The notes: a model not told the origin generated them from the sequence alone. Counted from the stretch's first letter, positions 10,379 to 19,395 are shown. The stretch is 64,000 nucleotides of DNA from an uncultured Lachnospiraceae bacterium (GCA_944384025.1 CALWRS010000005.1:50758-114757), one strand, 5' to 3'. A program made the numbers and translations.

Positions 10379-11767
10379 ATGCAAAATTATATAGAAAATC
10401 TGAGAATTGCCTATCTCTCCCTTGGCTGCAAAGTGAACGCCTGCGAGACTGCTTCGATACGCAGCCAGTTGGAAGCTTGCAAAAGCAGAACGGTCGGATT
10501 TCGGGAAATTGCGGATGTTTACCTAGTAAATACCTGCACAGTAACGAATATTGCAGACAGAAAATCCAGACAGATGCTTCGCCAGGCAAAAAAACGCAAT
10601 CCTTCCGCCATTGTCGTAGCAACCGGCTGTTATGTACAGGAGTTTTACGAGAACCACCAAGACGACGATACGATTGATTTACTTATTGGCAATCGCCGCA
10701 AACACGAAGTCGCCGCACTTTTACAGGGGCTTTTAGAGGCAAGAGCGTGTAAAAAGGAATTTCCGCGTGTCTTTGTTACGGATGAGCGCTCTTTGTGCGA
10801 ATACGAGTCTATGGAGCACGCCGCTGCTACAGAAAAGACGCGCGCGTACATTAAAGTGCAAGACGGCTGCGATCAGTTTTGCAGCTATTGTATGATTCCT
10901 TATGCAAGGGGAAGAATTTCCAGTAGGACGCCGGAAGATGTGCAAAGCGAAGTGGAAGCGCTTGCAAAGAAAGGCTTTCAGGAATTTGTTCTGACAGGAA
11001 TTCATCTCTCGTCGTATGGATTGGAGGACGCGTCGCCAAAAGAGCGGCAGTCGCTGTGCCGACAAGACGGCAAAGCGCCGCTGCTTGCCTTAATTTCTGC
11101 CATCGCAAGCATACCGGGCGTGCGGCGGATTCGCTTAGGGTCGCTTGAGCCGCGAATCGTAACGGAAAGCTTTGTTCAAGCGCTTTTTATGCAGCCGAAA
11201 GTCTGCCCGCACTTTCATCTTTCTTTGCAAAGCGGATGCGACGAAGTGCTGCGCGCCATGAACCGCAAATACACAACGGAGCAATACTTGCAAAGCTGCC
11301 GCCTGTTAAGAAAGTACTACAAGCAGCCGGCAATTACAACAGACTTGATTGTCGGCTTTCCCGGCGAAACGAAGGAGCAGTTTCAAGAGACGGAAGCGTT
11401 TGTGCGTCGTTGCGCGTTTTCACAAATGCACGTATTTCCTTATTCGCGAAGAAGAGGGACCGCAGCCGACAAAATGGACGGGCAGGTAAGCGAAGAAGAA
11501 AAGCAGCGTCGGGAACACCGGATGCTTATTGTCGCGCAGGAGCTTTCGGATTTGTACCGCCGGGAGAATGCGTTTAGGCAAACGGAACTTCTAACGGAAG
11601 AAAAGGCGGTTGTAGAAGGAAGAACATATTGGACAGGGCATACGTTAGAGTATTTAAACGCGGCGGTTTTGGCAGAGGAGGGAATTGCGGAAAACCGGCT
11701 GCTTGCCGTGGAGATTACGGAAGAAAATGTGGGGAAGTACATTTTGGCGCGCAGGGTAAGGCAGTAG
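10379..11767 (+). CDS. mtaB: tRNA t6A37 methylthiotransferase MtaB
   Basis: Radical-SAM enzyme that adds a methylthio group to t6A at position 37 of ANN-decoding tRNAs (462 residues). The N-terminal MTTase domain has three cluster Cys in [16 protein letters not shown] and ATGCYVQ. The radical-SAM Cys triad is in [17 protein letters not shown] near residue 165, and a C-terminal TRAM-like region follows. GAGG at 10368-10371 precedes ATG 10379. An 11-codon frame from GTG 10359 with a much better ribosome site overlaps this start and may couple translation. Confidence 0.92.
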   Translation: MQNYIENLRIAYLSLGCKVNACETASIRSQLEACKSRTVGFREIADVYLVNTCTVTNIADRKSRQMLRQAKKRNPSAIVVATGCYVQEFYENHQDDDTIDLLIGNRRKHEVAALLQGLLEARACKKEFPRVFVTDERSLCEYESMEHAAATEKTRAYIKVQDGCDQFCSYCMIPYARGRISSRTPEDVQSEVEALAKKGFQEFVLTGIHLSSYGLEDASPKERQSLCRQDGKAPLLALISAIASIPGVRRIRLGSLEPRIVTESFVQALFMQPKVCPHFHLSLQSGCDEVLRAMNRKYTTEQYLQSCRLLRKYYKQPAITTDLIVGFPGETKEQFQETEAFVRRCAFSQMHVFPYSRRRGTAADKMDGQVSEEEKQRREHRMLIVAQELSDLYRRENAFRQTELLTEEKAVVEGRTYWTGHTLEYLNAAVLAEEGIAENRLLAVEITEENVGKYILARRVRQ

Positions 11768-11795
11768 AAAATCCGCCTGTCGGAAGGGAATTCTA

Positions 11796-11824
11796 TTGCT
11801 ATTTTCCAAAAGATGCGATAAAAT
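11796..11824 (+). promoter_or_regulatory. Promoter of the ireB-ruvX operon
   Basis: TTGCTA at 11796-11801 and TAAAAT at 11819-11824 with a 17-base spacer, about 30 bases before the ireB start. It lies just after mtaB. Confidence 0.65.
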
Positions 11825-11855
11825 TACTACGATGGATTTAGAGGAGGAGCTTTCG

Positions 11856-12116
11856 ATGCAGGAAAATCAAGGAACACAATACTTCAAAGTTGAGAATCGA
11901 CCGGAACAGTTTGTTCGAAATGTCATTGACACCGTTTACGTAGCGCTTGCGGAAAAAGGCTATAACCCGGTCAGTCAGATGGTAGGGTACATTATGTCGG
12001 GAGATCCGACGTACATTACCAGCCATATGAACGCCAGAAGCCTGATTGCAAAAGTGGAGCGGGACGAAATCATTGAGGAACTTCTGCGTGATTACATCGA
12101 CCTGCATTTGAAGTAA
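11856..12116 (+). CDS. ireB: IreB family regulatory phosphoprotein (UPF0297)
   Basis: Small conserved protein (86 residues). In Enterococcus IreB is phosphorylated by the PASTA kinase IreK and tunes cephalosporin tolerance. Family hallmarks are [40 protein letters not shown] and [17 protein letters not shown] 11856 follows GAGGAGGAG at 11841-11849; an upstream in-frame ATG lacks a site. The ireB-ruvX-DUF1292 trio is the conserved Firmicutes order (yrzL-yrrK-yrzB in Bacillus). Confidence 0.93.
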   Translation: MQENQGTQYFKVENRPEQFVRNVIDTVYVALAEKGYNPVSQMVGYIMSGDPTYITSHMNARSLIAKVERDEIIEELLRDYIDLHLK

Positions 12117-12130
12117 ACCCGGAGGAGCGT

Positions 12131-12625
12131 ATGAAGCTGATGGGACTGGACTACGGTTCCGCAACCGTAGGAACGGCAGTGAGCGACGATTTGTTTTTGA
12201 CTGCACAGGCCGTAGAAGTGATTCGAAGAAAACATGCGAATAAGCTTCGGCAGACGTATCAGCGGATTGAACAGCTGATTGCGCAGCGAAACGTAGATGC
12301 GCTTGTAGTAGGATATCCAAAGCATTTGGACAACTCCATTGGAGAACGTGCAAAGCTCTCCGAAGAGTTTGCCGATGCGCTGCGCCGAAGAACAGGTCTT
12401 CCCGTGATTTTGTGGGACGAACGTCTGACGACGGTAATGGCGCACCGCTTTTTGGACGCTGCCGACACCGGTTGGAAGAAAAAACGCGAAGTAGTTGACC
12501 AAGTTGCTGCCGCAATCATTTTGCAGTCGTATATGGACTACTTGCGCGAACACGAAGAAGCAAGAAAGGAATTGGAGGAAGAGATCCGTGAGCGAAAAGG
12601 AACCGACAATTCGTTTTGTAACTGA
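12131..12625 (+). CDS. ruvX: RuvX/YqgF family nuclease
   Basis: RNase H-fold nuclease (164 residues) named putative Holliday junction resolvase but also implicated in pre-16S rRNA processing. Seen: [15 protein letters not shown] with the first catalytic Asp, [32 protein letters not shown] and [15 protein letters not shown] with the last Asp. It is 14 bases after ireB. The C-terminus is rich in Glu/Arg and overlaps the next gene by 38 bases. Confidence 0.93.
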   Translation: MKLMGLDYGSATVGTAVSDDLFLTAQAVEVIRRKHANKLRQTYQRIEQLIAQRNVDALVVGYPKHLDNSIGERAKLSEEFADALRRRTGLPVILWDERLTTVMAHRFLDAADTGWKKKREVVDQVAAAIILQSYMDYLREHEEARKELEEEIRERKGTDNSFCN

Positions 12626-12848
12626 AGACAACGAAGTTGTCTTGTTTAACGTAATTTCAGAGACACGCGTGGGAGGTGTGAACTATCTGCTTGTTACGGA
12701 AAACGAGGAAGACGAAGAAACGTACATTTTAAAAGAAATTTCCGAAGAAGGTTCGGATATTGTATACGAAATGGTATCGGATGAGAAGGAGTTGCGAATT
12801 ATCGCTGACGTATTTGAGGAGCTGCTGGAAGACGTCCAGATTGAGTGA
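12588..12848 (+). CDS. DUF1292 protein (YrzB-like)
   Basis: Acidic 86-residue protein: [35 protein letters not shown] and [18 protein letters not shown] fit DUF1292, which has no known function. GTG 12588 was chosen because GGAGGAAGAG at 12574-12583 precedes it; the start lies inside the ruvX reading frame, suggesting translational coupling. The place after ireB-ruvX is conserved across Firmicutes. Confidence 0.88.
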   Translation: MSEKEPTIRFVTEDNEVVLFNVISETRVGGVNYLLVTENEEDEETYILKEISEEGSDIVYEMVSDEKELRIIADVFEELLEDVQIE

Positions 12849-12866
12849 AAAAAAGAAAGGATTTAT

Positions 12867-14537
12867 ATGAAACAAAAAAGTACAAGTCGAACACTAAAGA
12901 TTATCCCGTTGGGAGGCTTGGAACAAATAGGAATGAATATCACTGCATTTGAGTATGGGGATTCGATTGTAGTGGTAGACTGCGGACTAGCGTTTCCCGG
13001 AGAGGATATGCTGGGGATTGACCTTGTGATCCCGGATGTGACGTATTTAAGGGACAATTTAAGCCGCGTGAAGGCGTTTATTATTACGCACGGGCATGAG
13101 GATCACATCGGCGCACTGCCGTATGTATTAAAGCAAATTCCGGTTCCCGTTTACGGAACCCGCTTGACAATTGCGATTATCGAAAATAAGCTTAGCGAAC
13201 ATGTGATGCCAACGAAGACAGAGCTTTGCGTGGCAAATTACGGAGATGTTGTAAACTTCGGAGAGCTTAGCGTGGAATTTATCCGCACGAATCACAGCAT
13301 TGCGGATGCAAGTGCGCTTGCGATTTCCTGTCCGGCGGGGACAGTGATTCACACCGGAGACTTTAAAGTGGATTTTACGCCGGTGTACGGCGAAACTATT
13401 GACTTGCAGCGCCTTGGCGAGCTGGGCAGCAAAGGCGTTTTGGCGCTCTTGTGCGACAGCACGAACGCTATTAAGCCGGGGCTGACGATGTCGGAAAAGA
13501 CGGTTGGAAAAACTTTTGACAATATTTTTATGGAAAATCCGAACCATCGGATTATTGTAGCGACGTTTGCTTCCAACGTAGACCGGGTTCAGCAGATTAT
13601 CAATTCTGCGGAAAAATACCACCGGAAAGTTGCTATTGAAGGCCGGAGCATGATCAACATTGTCTCTACGGCTTCGGAGCTGGGATATATCCGTATTCCG
13701 GACGGACTTCTTATTTCGCTGGAAGAAATAAAAAATTATCCCGATGAGCAAATTGTTTTGATTATGACTGGAAGCCAAGGAGAGCCGATGGCGGCGCTTT
13801 CGCGTATTGCCGCGTCTTCGCACCGAAAAGTATCCATTATGCCCGGAGACGTTGTGATTATCAGTTCGACGCCGATTCCTGGAAATGAAAAGAGCGTTTC
13901 TAAGTTAATTAACGATTTGTCGATGCTTGGCGCTACGGTAATCTTTCAGGATACGCACGTGAGCGGCCACGCAAATCAGGAAGATATAAAACTGATTTAC
14001 CGAATTGTAAAACCGCAATTCTCGCTTCCGATTCACGGCGAGTACCGGCACCGGATTGCGCAAAAGGAACTGGCTTGTCAGCTTGGAATGAATCCGGAGA
14101 ACGTTGTAATTATGAAATCCGGCGACGTGGTGGAACTGAATAGAAAGAAAGCGGTGATTACCGGCAGCGTTCCTGCAAGAAGCGTTCTTGTAGACGGCCT
14201 TGGCGTTGGAGACGTGGGCAACGTCGTACTAAAGGAACGCCAGTATCTTTCGGAAAACGGAATCGTCGTTGTCACTATTGCAATGGACACAACGGAGCAT
14301 TTGGTATTAAGCGAGCCGGAAATTTTAACGCGCGGCTTCGTCTTTGCAAAAGAAGCGGAGGATTTGCTGGAAAACGCAAAGACAGTGATTGAGGAAACGC
14401 TAAATCGCTACGTAAGCGACAGCCACTTTGACATTGGTCGCGTGAAAAACGAAATCCGCAACAACTTGATGGACTATTTCTGGAAGACAATCAAGCGTCG
14501 TCCGATGATTGTTCCGGCTGTAATTGATATCGGATAA
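12867..14537 (+). CDS. rnj: Ribonuclease J
   Basis: Metallo-beta-lactamase/beta-CASP ribonuclease (556 residues) with 5'-3' exo- and endonuclease activity, central to mRNA decay in Firmicutes. The zinc motif HGHEDHIGALP lies near residue 75, TGDFKVDFTP and CDSTNAIKPG follow, and the beta-CASP motifs are IVATFASNVDR, MTGSQGEP and HVSGHANQEDIK. IHGEYRH completes the active site. It lies 18 bases after the DUF1292 gene. Whether it is J1 or J2 cannot be decided. Confidence 0.96.
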   Translation: MKQKSTSRTLKIIPLGGLEQIGMNITAFEYGDSIVVVDCGLAFPGEDMLGIDLVIPDVTYLRDNLSRVKAFIITHGHEDHIGALPYVLKQIPVPVYGTRLTIAIIENKLSEHVMPTKTELCVANYGDVVNFGELSVEFIRTNHSIADASALAISCPAGTVIHTGDFKVDFTPVYGETIDLQRLGELGSKGVLALLCDSTNAIKPGLTMSEKTVGKTFDNIFMENPNHRIIVATFASNVDRVQQIINSAEKYHRKVAIEGRSMINIVSTASELGYIRIPDGLLISLEEIKNYPDEQIVLIMTGSQGEPMAALSRIAASSHRKVSIMPGDVVIISSTPIPGNEKSVSKLINDLSMLGATVIFQDTHVSGHANQEDIKLIYRIVKPQFSLPIHGEYRHRIAQKELACQLGMNPENVVIMKSGDVVELNRKKAVITGSVPARSVLVDGLGVGDVGNVVLKERQYLSENGIVVVTIAMDTTEHLVLSEPEILTRGFVFAKEAEDLLENAKTVIEETLNRYVSDSHFDIGRVKNEIRNNLMDYFWKTIKRRPMIVPAVIDIG

Positions 14538-14558
14538 AACGGCAGAAAAGGGGAGAGT

Positions 14559-14975
14559 ATGAAAAAAAAGGCATCGGAATCCGGCAAATTTATTCTGAAA
14601 ATGTCAAACGGCATGATTCGGTTATTTTTTGATTTGCTGCTGTACGTAACGGTCAGTATCGTTGTAGTGCAGTCCTGTCGGTATGCGTACGATTTCTGCT
14701 ATCAGATATTCGGCCCTGTTTCGGTTGCCGAGCAGGAGGACGGGGAAGAGATTGAATTTTATATCGCCTCCGGAGACTCCACGCGCGAAATTGCAAAGAA
14801 AATGGAGCGAAGCGGTTTGGTTCAAAACGAGCTGGCGTTTTTCATTAAGGCGCAGTTAAACGATGCGAACATCCAACCGGGGACATATGTGCTGAACTCC
14901 TCGATGACGTACGGAGAGATTTTAGACGCAATCTCAAGCCTGCCTTCGGTTCCTTTGGAGGATATGCTGCAATGA
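14559..14975 (+). CDS. Short MltG/YceG-like membrane protein
   Basis: A 138-residue protein with one membrane segment (about residues 21-45) and an extracellular LysM-like part: IEFYIASGDSTREIAKKMERSGLVQNELAFF, then IQPGTYVLNSSMTYGEILDAIS. This matches the N-terminal, non-catalytic part of endolytic transglycosylase MltG; the catalytic YceG domain is missing. In Bacillus the full-length homologue (yrrL) sits at this same place before trmR. It may be a family-specific short form rather than a broken gene, since the frame ends cleanly and overlaps trmR by 4 bases. Confidence 0.68.
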   Translation: MKKKASESGKFILKMSNGMIRLFFDLLLYVTVSIVVVQSCRYAYDFCYQIFGPVSVAEQEDGEEIEFYIASGDSTREIAKKMERSGLVQNELAFFIKAQLNDANIQPGTYVLNSSMTYGEILDAISSLPSVPLEDMLQ

Positions 14976-15652
14976 TTGCTACAATGCTTCAAAACCCGCG
15001 GATTTCCGACTACCTGCTCTCTTTTGAGCCCAATTTATCGGACGAGATGGAAGCGTTTCGAAAGGATGCAGAGGAAAGAGAAGTTCCGATTATCCGCAGG
15101 GAAGCGCAGGCGCCGCTTCGCTTTTTGGCGGTTTTGCGTCAGCCAAAAGAAATTTTGGAAGTCGGCACGGCAGTTGGGTTTTCCGCGTGTTTTTTAAGCG
15201 ATCTTCTTCCAGAAGCAAACATTACGACAATCGAAAAAGTTCCGGCAAGAATTGCAGAAGCGAAAAAGAATTTTTCGCGGCTTGGAAAAGAGCAAATTCA
15301 ACTGTTAGAGGGCGACGCGGCGGACGTTTTGCGCCTGCTCTTTGAAGAAAAAAAGAGGTATGATTTTATTTTCTTAGACGCTGCAAAAGCGCAATACGGA
15401 GTTTATCTGCCGTACCTTTTTTCCATGCTTTCAAAAGGCGGGCTGCTTGTTACAGATAATGTATTTCAGGAGAGCAGCCTAGCGGACTCCAAATTTACCG
15501 TTACACGCAGAAACCGAACGATTCACATGCGTATGCGTGAATACGTGGAAAGTCTGTTTGCATGGGACGGCTTAACAACGGTTTTGCTTCCGATTGGAGA
15601 CGGCATGGCAGTATCGGTGAAACAGACAGAGCATACGCATACACAGGAATGA
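14972..15652 (+). CDS. trmR: tRNA 5-hydroxyuridine methyltransferase TrmR-like
   Basis: SAM-dependent O-methyltransferase of family 3 (226 residues). Seen: RREAQAPLRFL, ILEVGTAVGFSACFL (SAM loop), DFIFLDAAKAQYGVYLPYL and LLVTDNVFQE. TrmR methylates ho5U34 of tRNA to mo5U34. The next gene encodes the U32 protein TrhP, which makes ho5U34, so the pair forms one pathway. The start overlaps the previous stop (ATGA), with GGAGG 10 bases upstream. Confidence 0.88.
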   Translation: MIATMLQNPRISDYLLSFEPNLSDEMEAFRKDAEEREVPIIRREAQAPLRFLAVLRQPKEILEVGTAVGFSACFLSDLLPEANITTIEKVPARIAEAKKNFSRLGKEQIQLLEGDAADVLRLLFEEKKRYDFIFLDAAKAQYGVYLPYLFSMLSKGGLLVTDNVFQESSLADSKFTVTRRNRTIHMRMREYVESLFAWDGLTTVLLPIGDGMAVSVKQTEHTHTQE

Positions 15653-15660
15653 GGAAGAGC

Positions 15661-16893
15661 ATGAGGACGGAGAAAAAACCGGAGCTGCTAATTCCGGCGG
15701 GCAGTTTGGAAGTTTTAAAAGTCGCCGTTATTTACGGAGCCGACGCGGTTTACGTCGGCGGAGAACTGTATGGTCTGCGTGCAAAGGCCAAAAACTTTTC
15801 AACGCAGGATTTGCGCGAAGGGATTGCCTTTGCGCATGCACACGGAAAGAAGCTTTATGTAACTGCGAACATTACGGCGCACAACGAGGATATTCCCGGG
15901 ATTCGGGAATATTTTGCTACATTGGCAAACGAAAAGCCCGACGCGCTTATTATATCCGACCCCGGCGTGTTTTTGCTTGCGCGGGAACTTTGCCCGGAAA
16001 TTCCGGTGCATATCAGTACGCAGGCTAACAACGTAAATTATATGACGTATCGCTTCTGGCACCGTCAGGGAGCCGTGCGCGTCGTAAGCGGCAGAGAACT
16101 TTCTTTAGCGGAAATTGCTAAATTGCGGGAGAAGATTCCGCCGGAGCTGGAAATTGAAACGTTTGTGCACGGCGCAATGTGCATCTCTTACAGCGGACGC
16201 TGCTTGCTTTCCAACTACATGACCGGGCGGGACGCAAATCAGGGAGCCTGCACGCATCCTTGCCGCTGGAAATACTACCTGATGGAAGAAAAACGCCCCG
16301 GTGAATATTTTCCGGTAGAGGAAAACGAGAGAGGGACATACATTTTCAACTCCAAGGATTTGTGTATGGTATCGCACATTCCGGATCTTGTAAATGCCGG
16401 TATCGATAGTTTTAAAATCGAAGGACGGATGAAGACGGCGCTCTACGTTGCCGTCGTAACAAGAACTTACCGCAAGGCGATTGACGACTTTTTGGAAGAC
16501 CCGAAACGCTATGCGCAAAATCTTTCGTGGTATCAGGAAGAAATTAGCAAATGCACTTACCGAAGCTACACGACCGGCTTCTTCTACGGAAAACCGGGGA
16601 CGGACGCGCAAGTGTACGAAGATAACTTTTACAACAGAGAATACGTTTATTTAGGACTTGTATCCGGATGGGAAGACGGTTTTGTCCGGATCGAACAAAG
16701 AAATAAGTTCTCGGTTGGCGAAGAGATTGAAATTATGCGGCCGGACGGCGGCAACTGCACAGCGCAGGTTCTGGAAATGCGCGATGCAAACGGGACGCCG
16801 ATGCAGTCCTGCCCGCACCCTAAGCAGACAGTGTTTGTCCGTTTGTCCGAGCCGGCAGCCGAATACGATATTCTGAGAAAAAAAGGCTCTTGA
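15661..16893 (+). CDS. trhP: U32 family tRNA hydroxylation protein TrhP
   Basis: Peptidase-U32-type protein (410 residues) needed for prephenate-dependent hydroxylation of U34 in tRNA. Hallmarks are ELLIPAGSLEVLKVAVIYGA, AVYVGGELYGLRAKAKNF, VHISTQANN and the Cys-rich signature GAMCISYSGRCLLSNYMTGR, followed by QGACTHPCRW and FKIEGRMKT. A C-terminal beta domain follows. ATG 15661 is preferred because GAGG at 15651-15654 precedes it; an in-frame ATG at 15649 is too close to any site. It follows trmR with an 8-base gap. Confidence 0.9.
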   Translation: MRTEKKPELLIPAGSLEVLKVAVIYGADAVYVGGELYGLRAKAKNFSTQDLREGIAFAHAHGKKLYVTANITAHNEDIPGIREYFATLANEKPDALIISDPGVFLLARELCPEIPVHISTQANNVNYMTYRFWHRQGAVRVVSGRELSLAEIAKLREKIPPELEIETFVHGAMCISYSGRCLLSNYMTGRDANQGACTHPCRWKYYLMEEKRPGEYFPVEENERGTYIFNSKDLCMVSHIPDLVNAGIDSFKIEGRMKTALYVAVVTRTYRKAIDDFLEDPKRYAQNLSWYQEEISKCTYRSYTTGFFYGKPGTDAQVYEDNFYNREYVYLGLVSGWEDGFVRIEQRNKFSVGEEIEIMRPDGGNCTAQVLEMRDANGTPMQSCPHPKQTVFVRLSEPAAEYDILRKKGS

Positions 16894-16956
16894 TGGAAAA
16901 GCAATTTTTGCGTCCGCTTCGCATAATCTGTTACATCTTGGAATCCGGAGTCTTGT

Positions 16957-17595
16957 GTGAAAGCATTTCCAAAACCTCTGGCCGCCGAAGAAGAGGCGAA
17001 AGCGGTAGCTGCTCTTCAAAACGGAGACCGGCAGGCACGGGACGTCCTGATACGGCATAACTTGCGCCTTGTTGCGCACATTGCAAAGAAATACGGTTTC
17101 CCTGAAAGGGATATGGATGATTATCTTTCCATTGGAATTATTGGGCTGATTAAAGCGATTGACACCTTTGACAATACAAAGGGAATTCGTCTTGCAACCT
17201 ATGCCTCCCGATGCATTGAAAACGAAATACTGATGGCAATCCGGGGGAATAAAAAACAGAACCGGGAAGTGTACCTAAACGACTCCATAAACAGCGACAA
17301 AGAAGGAAAAGAAATTCATTTGCTTGACATTATGGAGGAACCGCAAGAAGACTTGAGCGAACGGCTTGTAATGGAAGACGATGTCCGGGCGCTTCGCAAA
17401 GCGATGAAAGAACAGCTTTCGCCAAGGGAATACGAGATTTTACAGCTTAGGTACGGATTTACAACCGGAAGAGAATATACGCAAAGAGAAGTGGCCGGCA
17501 AATTTGGCATTAGCAGAAGCTATGTCAGCCGGATTGAAAAAAAAGCGATCGCAAAATTGCGCAGCGCGCTAGAAGAGAGGAATCGGAGAACATGA
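16957..17595 (+). CDS. sigK: Sporulation sigma factor SigK
   Basis: Late mother-cell sigma factor (212 residues). Region 2 contains RHNLRLVAHIAKKYG, DDYLSIGIIGLIKAIDTF and LATYASRCIENEILMAIR; the linker reads DSINSDKEGKEIHLLDIM, typical for SigK; region 4 has REVAGKFGISRSYVSRIEKKA. GTG 16957 with GGAG at 16947-16950. The protein starts right at KAFPKPL, where mature Bacillus SigK begins, so no pro-sequence is present, and the gene is not split by a skin-type element. GCATAATCT at about 16920 resembles a SigE -10 box, but I see no good -35. Confidence 0.9.
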   Translation: MKAFPKPLAAEEEAKAVAALQNGDRQARDVLIRHNLRLVAHIAKKYGFPERDMDDYLSIGIIGLIKAIDTFDNTKGIRLATYASRCIENEILMAIRGNKKQNREVYLNDSINSDKEGKEIHLLDIMEEPQEDLSERLVMEDDVRALRKAMKEQLSPREYEILQLRYGFTTGREYTQREVAGKFGISRSYVSRIEKKAIAKLRSALEERNRRT

Positions 17596-18374
17596 GAGGA
17601 CTTATCAAAACAGGGAGTTGTATTTTGCTGATCCTTGTTCTGGTCGTTGGATGTCAAAAAACAGGAAGCAGCCAAAGCGTTACGCAGCCACAGGGCATTA
17701 CCATTCTGCCGACGTATACCCCGACGCCCTGGGCGACGAAGGACCCGGTAGTTCATCCGGTATCTGCAGAGTCGTATCGTCTCGCGCCGATGCTGTCCGG
17801 GGGCTACGAACCGATATGGGATAGCTGCGAGTCTATACCTATAGAGACGGTTGTTCGGGGAAAAGGAAGCACGGAAGCGTCCTATAAGTTTATATGGTCG
17901 GAAGACAGGATTTATGTCCAGGTGCATGTAACAGATACAACGCCCGACGTTTCCGGCTCCGATTATCTGAAAAAAGATTCCGTTGTCTTTTATTTGAATG
18001 AAAACGGACAGAAAAACGAACGCTACGGAATTGGCGACTCTTACTGTGCGGTAGACCGCGAGGGCATCTTATACAGAGGCACCGGCTGCGATGAAGAAGG
18101 TTTTCGCGCGGTTTGTTACGAAGAAGTGGACGAAAACGGCGAATGCATCGGCTATTACGCGGAAGCGTCGATTCCGCTTTTGACGATTCGGGCGGAGCAA
18201 GGTGTAACGATTGGTTTTGACGTGCGCGTAAACGACGCGCAGGATGCGAGACTGCGCTACGCCCTGCAATGGTCCGACGGAAGTTCGCACACCGATGTGA
18301 ACTTGCACGGCGTAGGTCTTTTGACACTTGGAGACGTGAAGGAGGAAGGAGAGAGCAATGAAACCGATGAATAA
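17592..18374 (+). CDS. CBM9-like carbohydrate-binding lipoprotein
   Basis: A 260-residue lipoprotein: hydrophobic segment LILVLVVGC with the lipidated Cys21. After a short Thr/Pro spacer (residues 35-50) comes one family-9 carbohydrate-binding domain: IWDSCESIPIE, YKFIWSEDRIYVQVHVTD, DSVVFYLNENGQK, YYAEASIPLL, TIGFDVRVNDAQ and ALQWSDG. CBM9 modules bind sugar chain ends. The start overlaps the sigK stop (ATGA), so it may be co-expressed with sigK late in sporulation; this is inference. The same domain recurs in the next gene. Confidence 0.83.
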   Translation: MRGLIKTGSCILLILVLVVGCQKTGSSQSVTQPQGITILPTYTPTPWATKDPVVHPVSAESYRLAPMLSGGYEPIWDSCESIPIETVVRGKGSTEASYKFIWSEDRIYVQVHVTDTTPDVSGSDYLKKDSVVFYLNENGQKNERYGIGDSYCAVDREGILYRGTGCDEEGFRAVCYEEVDENGECIGYYAEASIPLLTIRAEQGVTIGFDVRVNDAQDARLRYALQWSDGSSHTDVNLHGVGLLTLGDVKEEGESNETDE

Positions 18375-19365
18375 AAAATCTCATGCCGGCTTTTTCTTGT
18401 TTGCAGCGGCTGGTTTTTTGCTGTTTGTCTCCTTTCTCTTTCTTTGTGCCAGGCAGGTTTTTGCCGAACAGGAAGAAAATGCAGATGCGCCGACTGCTGA
18501 ACCTACGCAGGACGTGGCTGCTCCCGTAACGCCGGAAGATACGCCCACGCCGGAGCCGACGGATACGCCGACCGATACGGCGACGCCTACGATCGAAGTT
18601 TCGCCGACCGATGCGCCCTCGCCTACGCCCGTTCCGACGCCTACGCCGGAAGCTACGCCGGAGCCGACGCCTCCGGAAGTTTCTCTAACGCCCAGCGCAT
18701 CGCCTACGCCGTCTTGCACGGCGACGCCTACGCCTACGCCGTATGCTACGGTCATACCGCCGGATGAGGAGACGCATTACAATGTTCCTGAAACCGACAA
18801 GTCGGCCAGCGTTTCCGAAATTCTGCGAATCGACGTAGATGCAAGTGTGGAAGAAGCGTGGAACTGGTATAGCCAGATTCCTATCGAAAACGTTTCTTGG
18901 GGAGAGAACGGAGCGACCGGGTCGTTTCAGGTGATTTGGACGGATGATGCGCTCTACGTTTTGGTACGCGTAGTCGATGCAACGTACGACGTTTCTTCCG
19001 AGCTGTTTTCTCGAAAAGACTGCGTGGAAGTGTTTCTGAACGAGGCAGGGAATCTGCCATCTGCATACGGCGCCGGTGACCAGCATTATCTAGTGTCGCG
19101 TGCCGGTGAAGTAAAGTACGGCAGCGGTGCAAACGAAGAGAGCTTTCTTGCGGCAGCAGCAGAGACGGAAGACGGTTATATTGTGGAAATGAAGATTCCT
19201 TTTCAGATCATTCGCCCGTCGAAAGAGACAACGATTGGCTTTGACGTAAGAATTAACGATTCGCATGGACAGGGAAATCGGGATTATATGATACAGTGGA
19301 GCGACACATCTATGTATACGCATGTGGATTTGTCGAAGATTGGTACGATTTTGCTAAAAGAGTAG
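18358..19365 (+). CDS. Membrane or secreted CBM9-like protein with Thr/Pro linker
   Basis: A 335-residue protein: N-terminal hydrophobic segment (residues 10-31, FFLFAAAGFLLFVSFLFLC) with a possible cleavage after VFA. A 100-residue linker made of TPTP, EPT and DTPT units follows, then a CBM9-like domain from about residue 150. The domain repeats the landmarks of its neighbour: FQVIWTDDALYVLVRVVD, DCVEVFLNEAGN, VEMKIPFQII, TIGFDVRINDSHG and IQWSDT. The two genes are tandem paralogues. It overlaps the previous gene by 17 bases, with GGAGGAAGGAGAG before the ATG. Confidence 0.82.
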   Translation: MKPMNKKSHAGFFLFAAAGFLLFVSFLFLCARQVFAEQEENADAPTAEPTQDVAAPVTPEDTPTPEPTDTPTDTATPTIEVSPTDAPSPTPVPTPTPEATPEPTPPEVSLTPSASPTPSCTATPTPTPYATVIPPDEETHYNVPETDKSASVSEILRIDVDASVEEAWNWYSQIPIENVSWGENGATGSFQVIWTDDALYVLVRVVDATYDVSSELFSRKDCVEVFLNEAGNLPSAYGAGDQHYLVSRAGEVKYGSGANEESFLAAAAETEDGYIVEMKIPFQIIRPSKETTIGFDVRINDSHGQGNRDYMIQWSDTSMYTHVDLSKIGTILLKE

Positions 19366-19395
19366 GACGATTGTTCACCGGAAATGAGGAGTAGT

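Noticed and set aside
16957-17595. SigE, SigF or SigG instead of SigK
   Set aside because: The linker (SDKEGKEIHLLDI) and end of region 4 fit SigK, and the SpoIIG/SpoIIA neighbours are missing.
18381-18755. Minus-strand Gly/Val-rich frame in the CBM9 gene
   Set aside because: It mirrors the Thr/Pro linker of the plus-strand protein and has no promoter or ribosome site.
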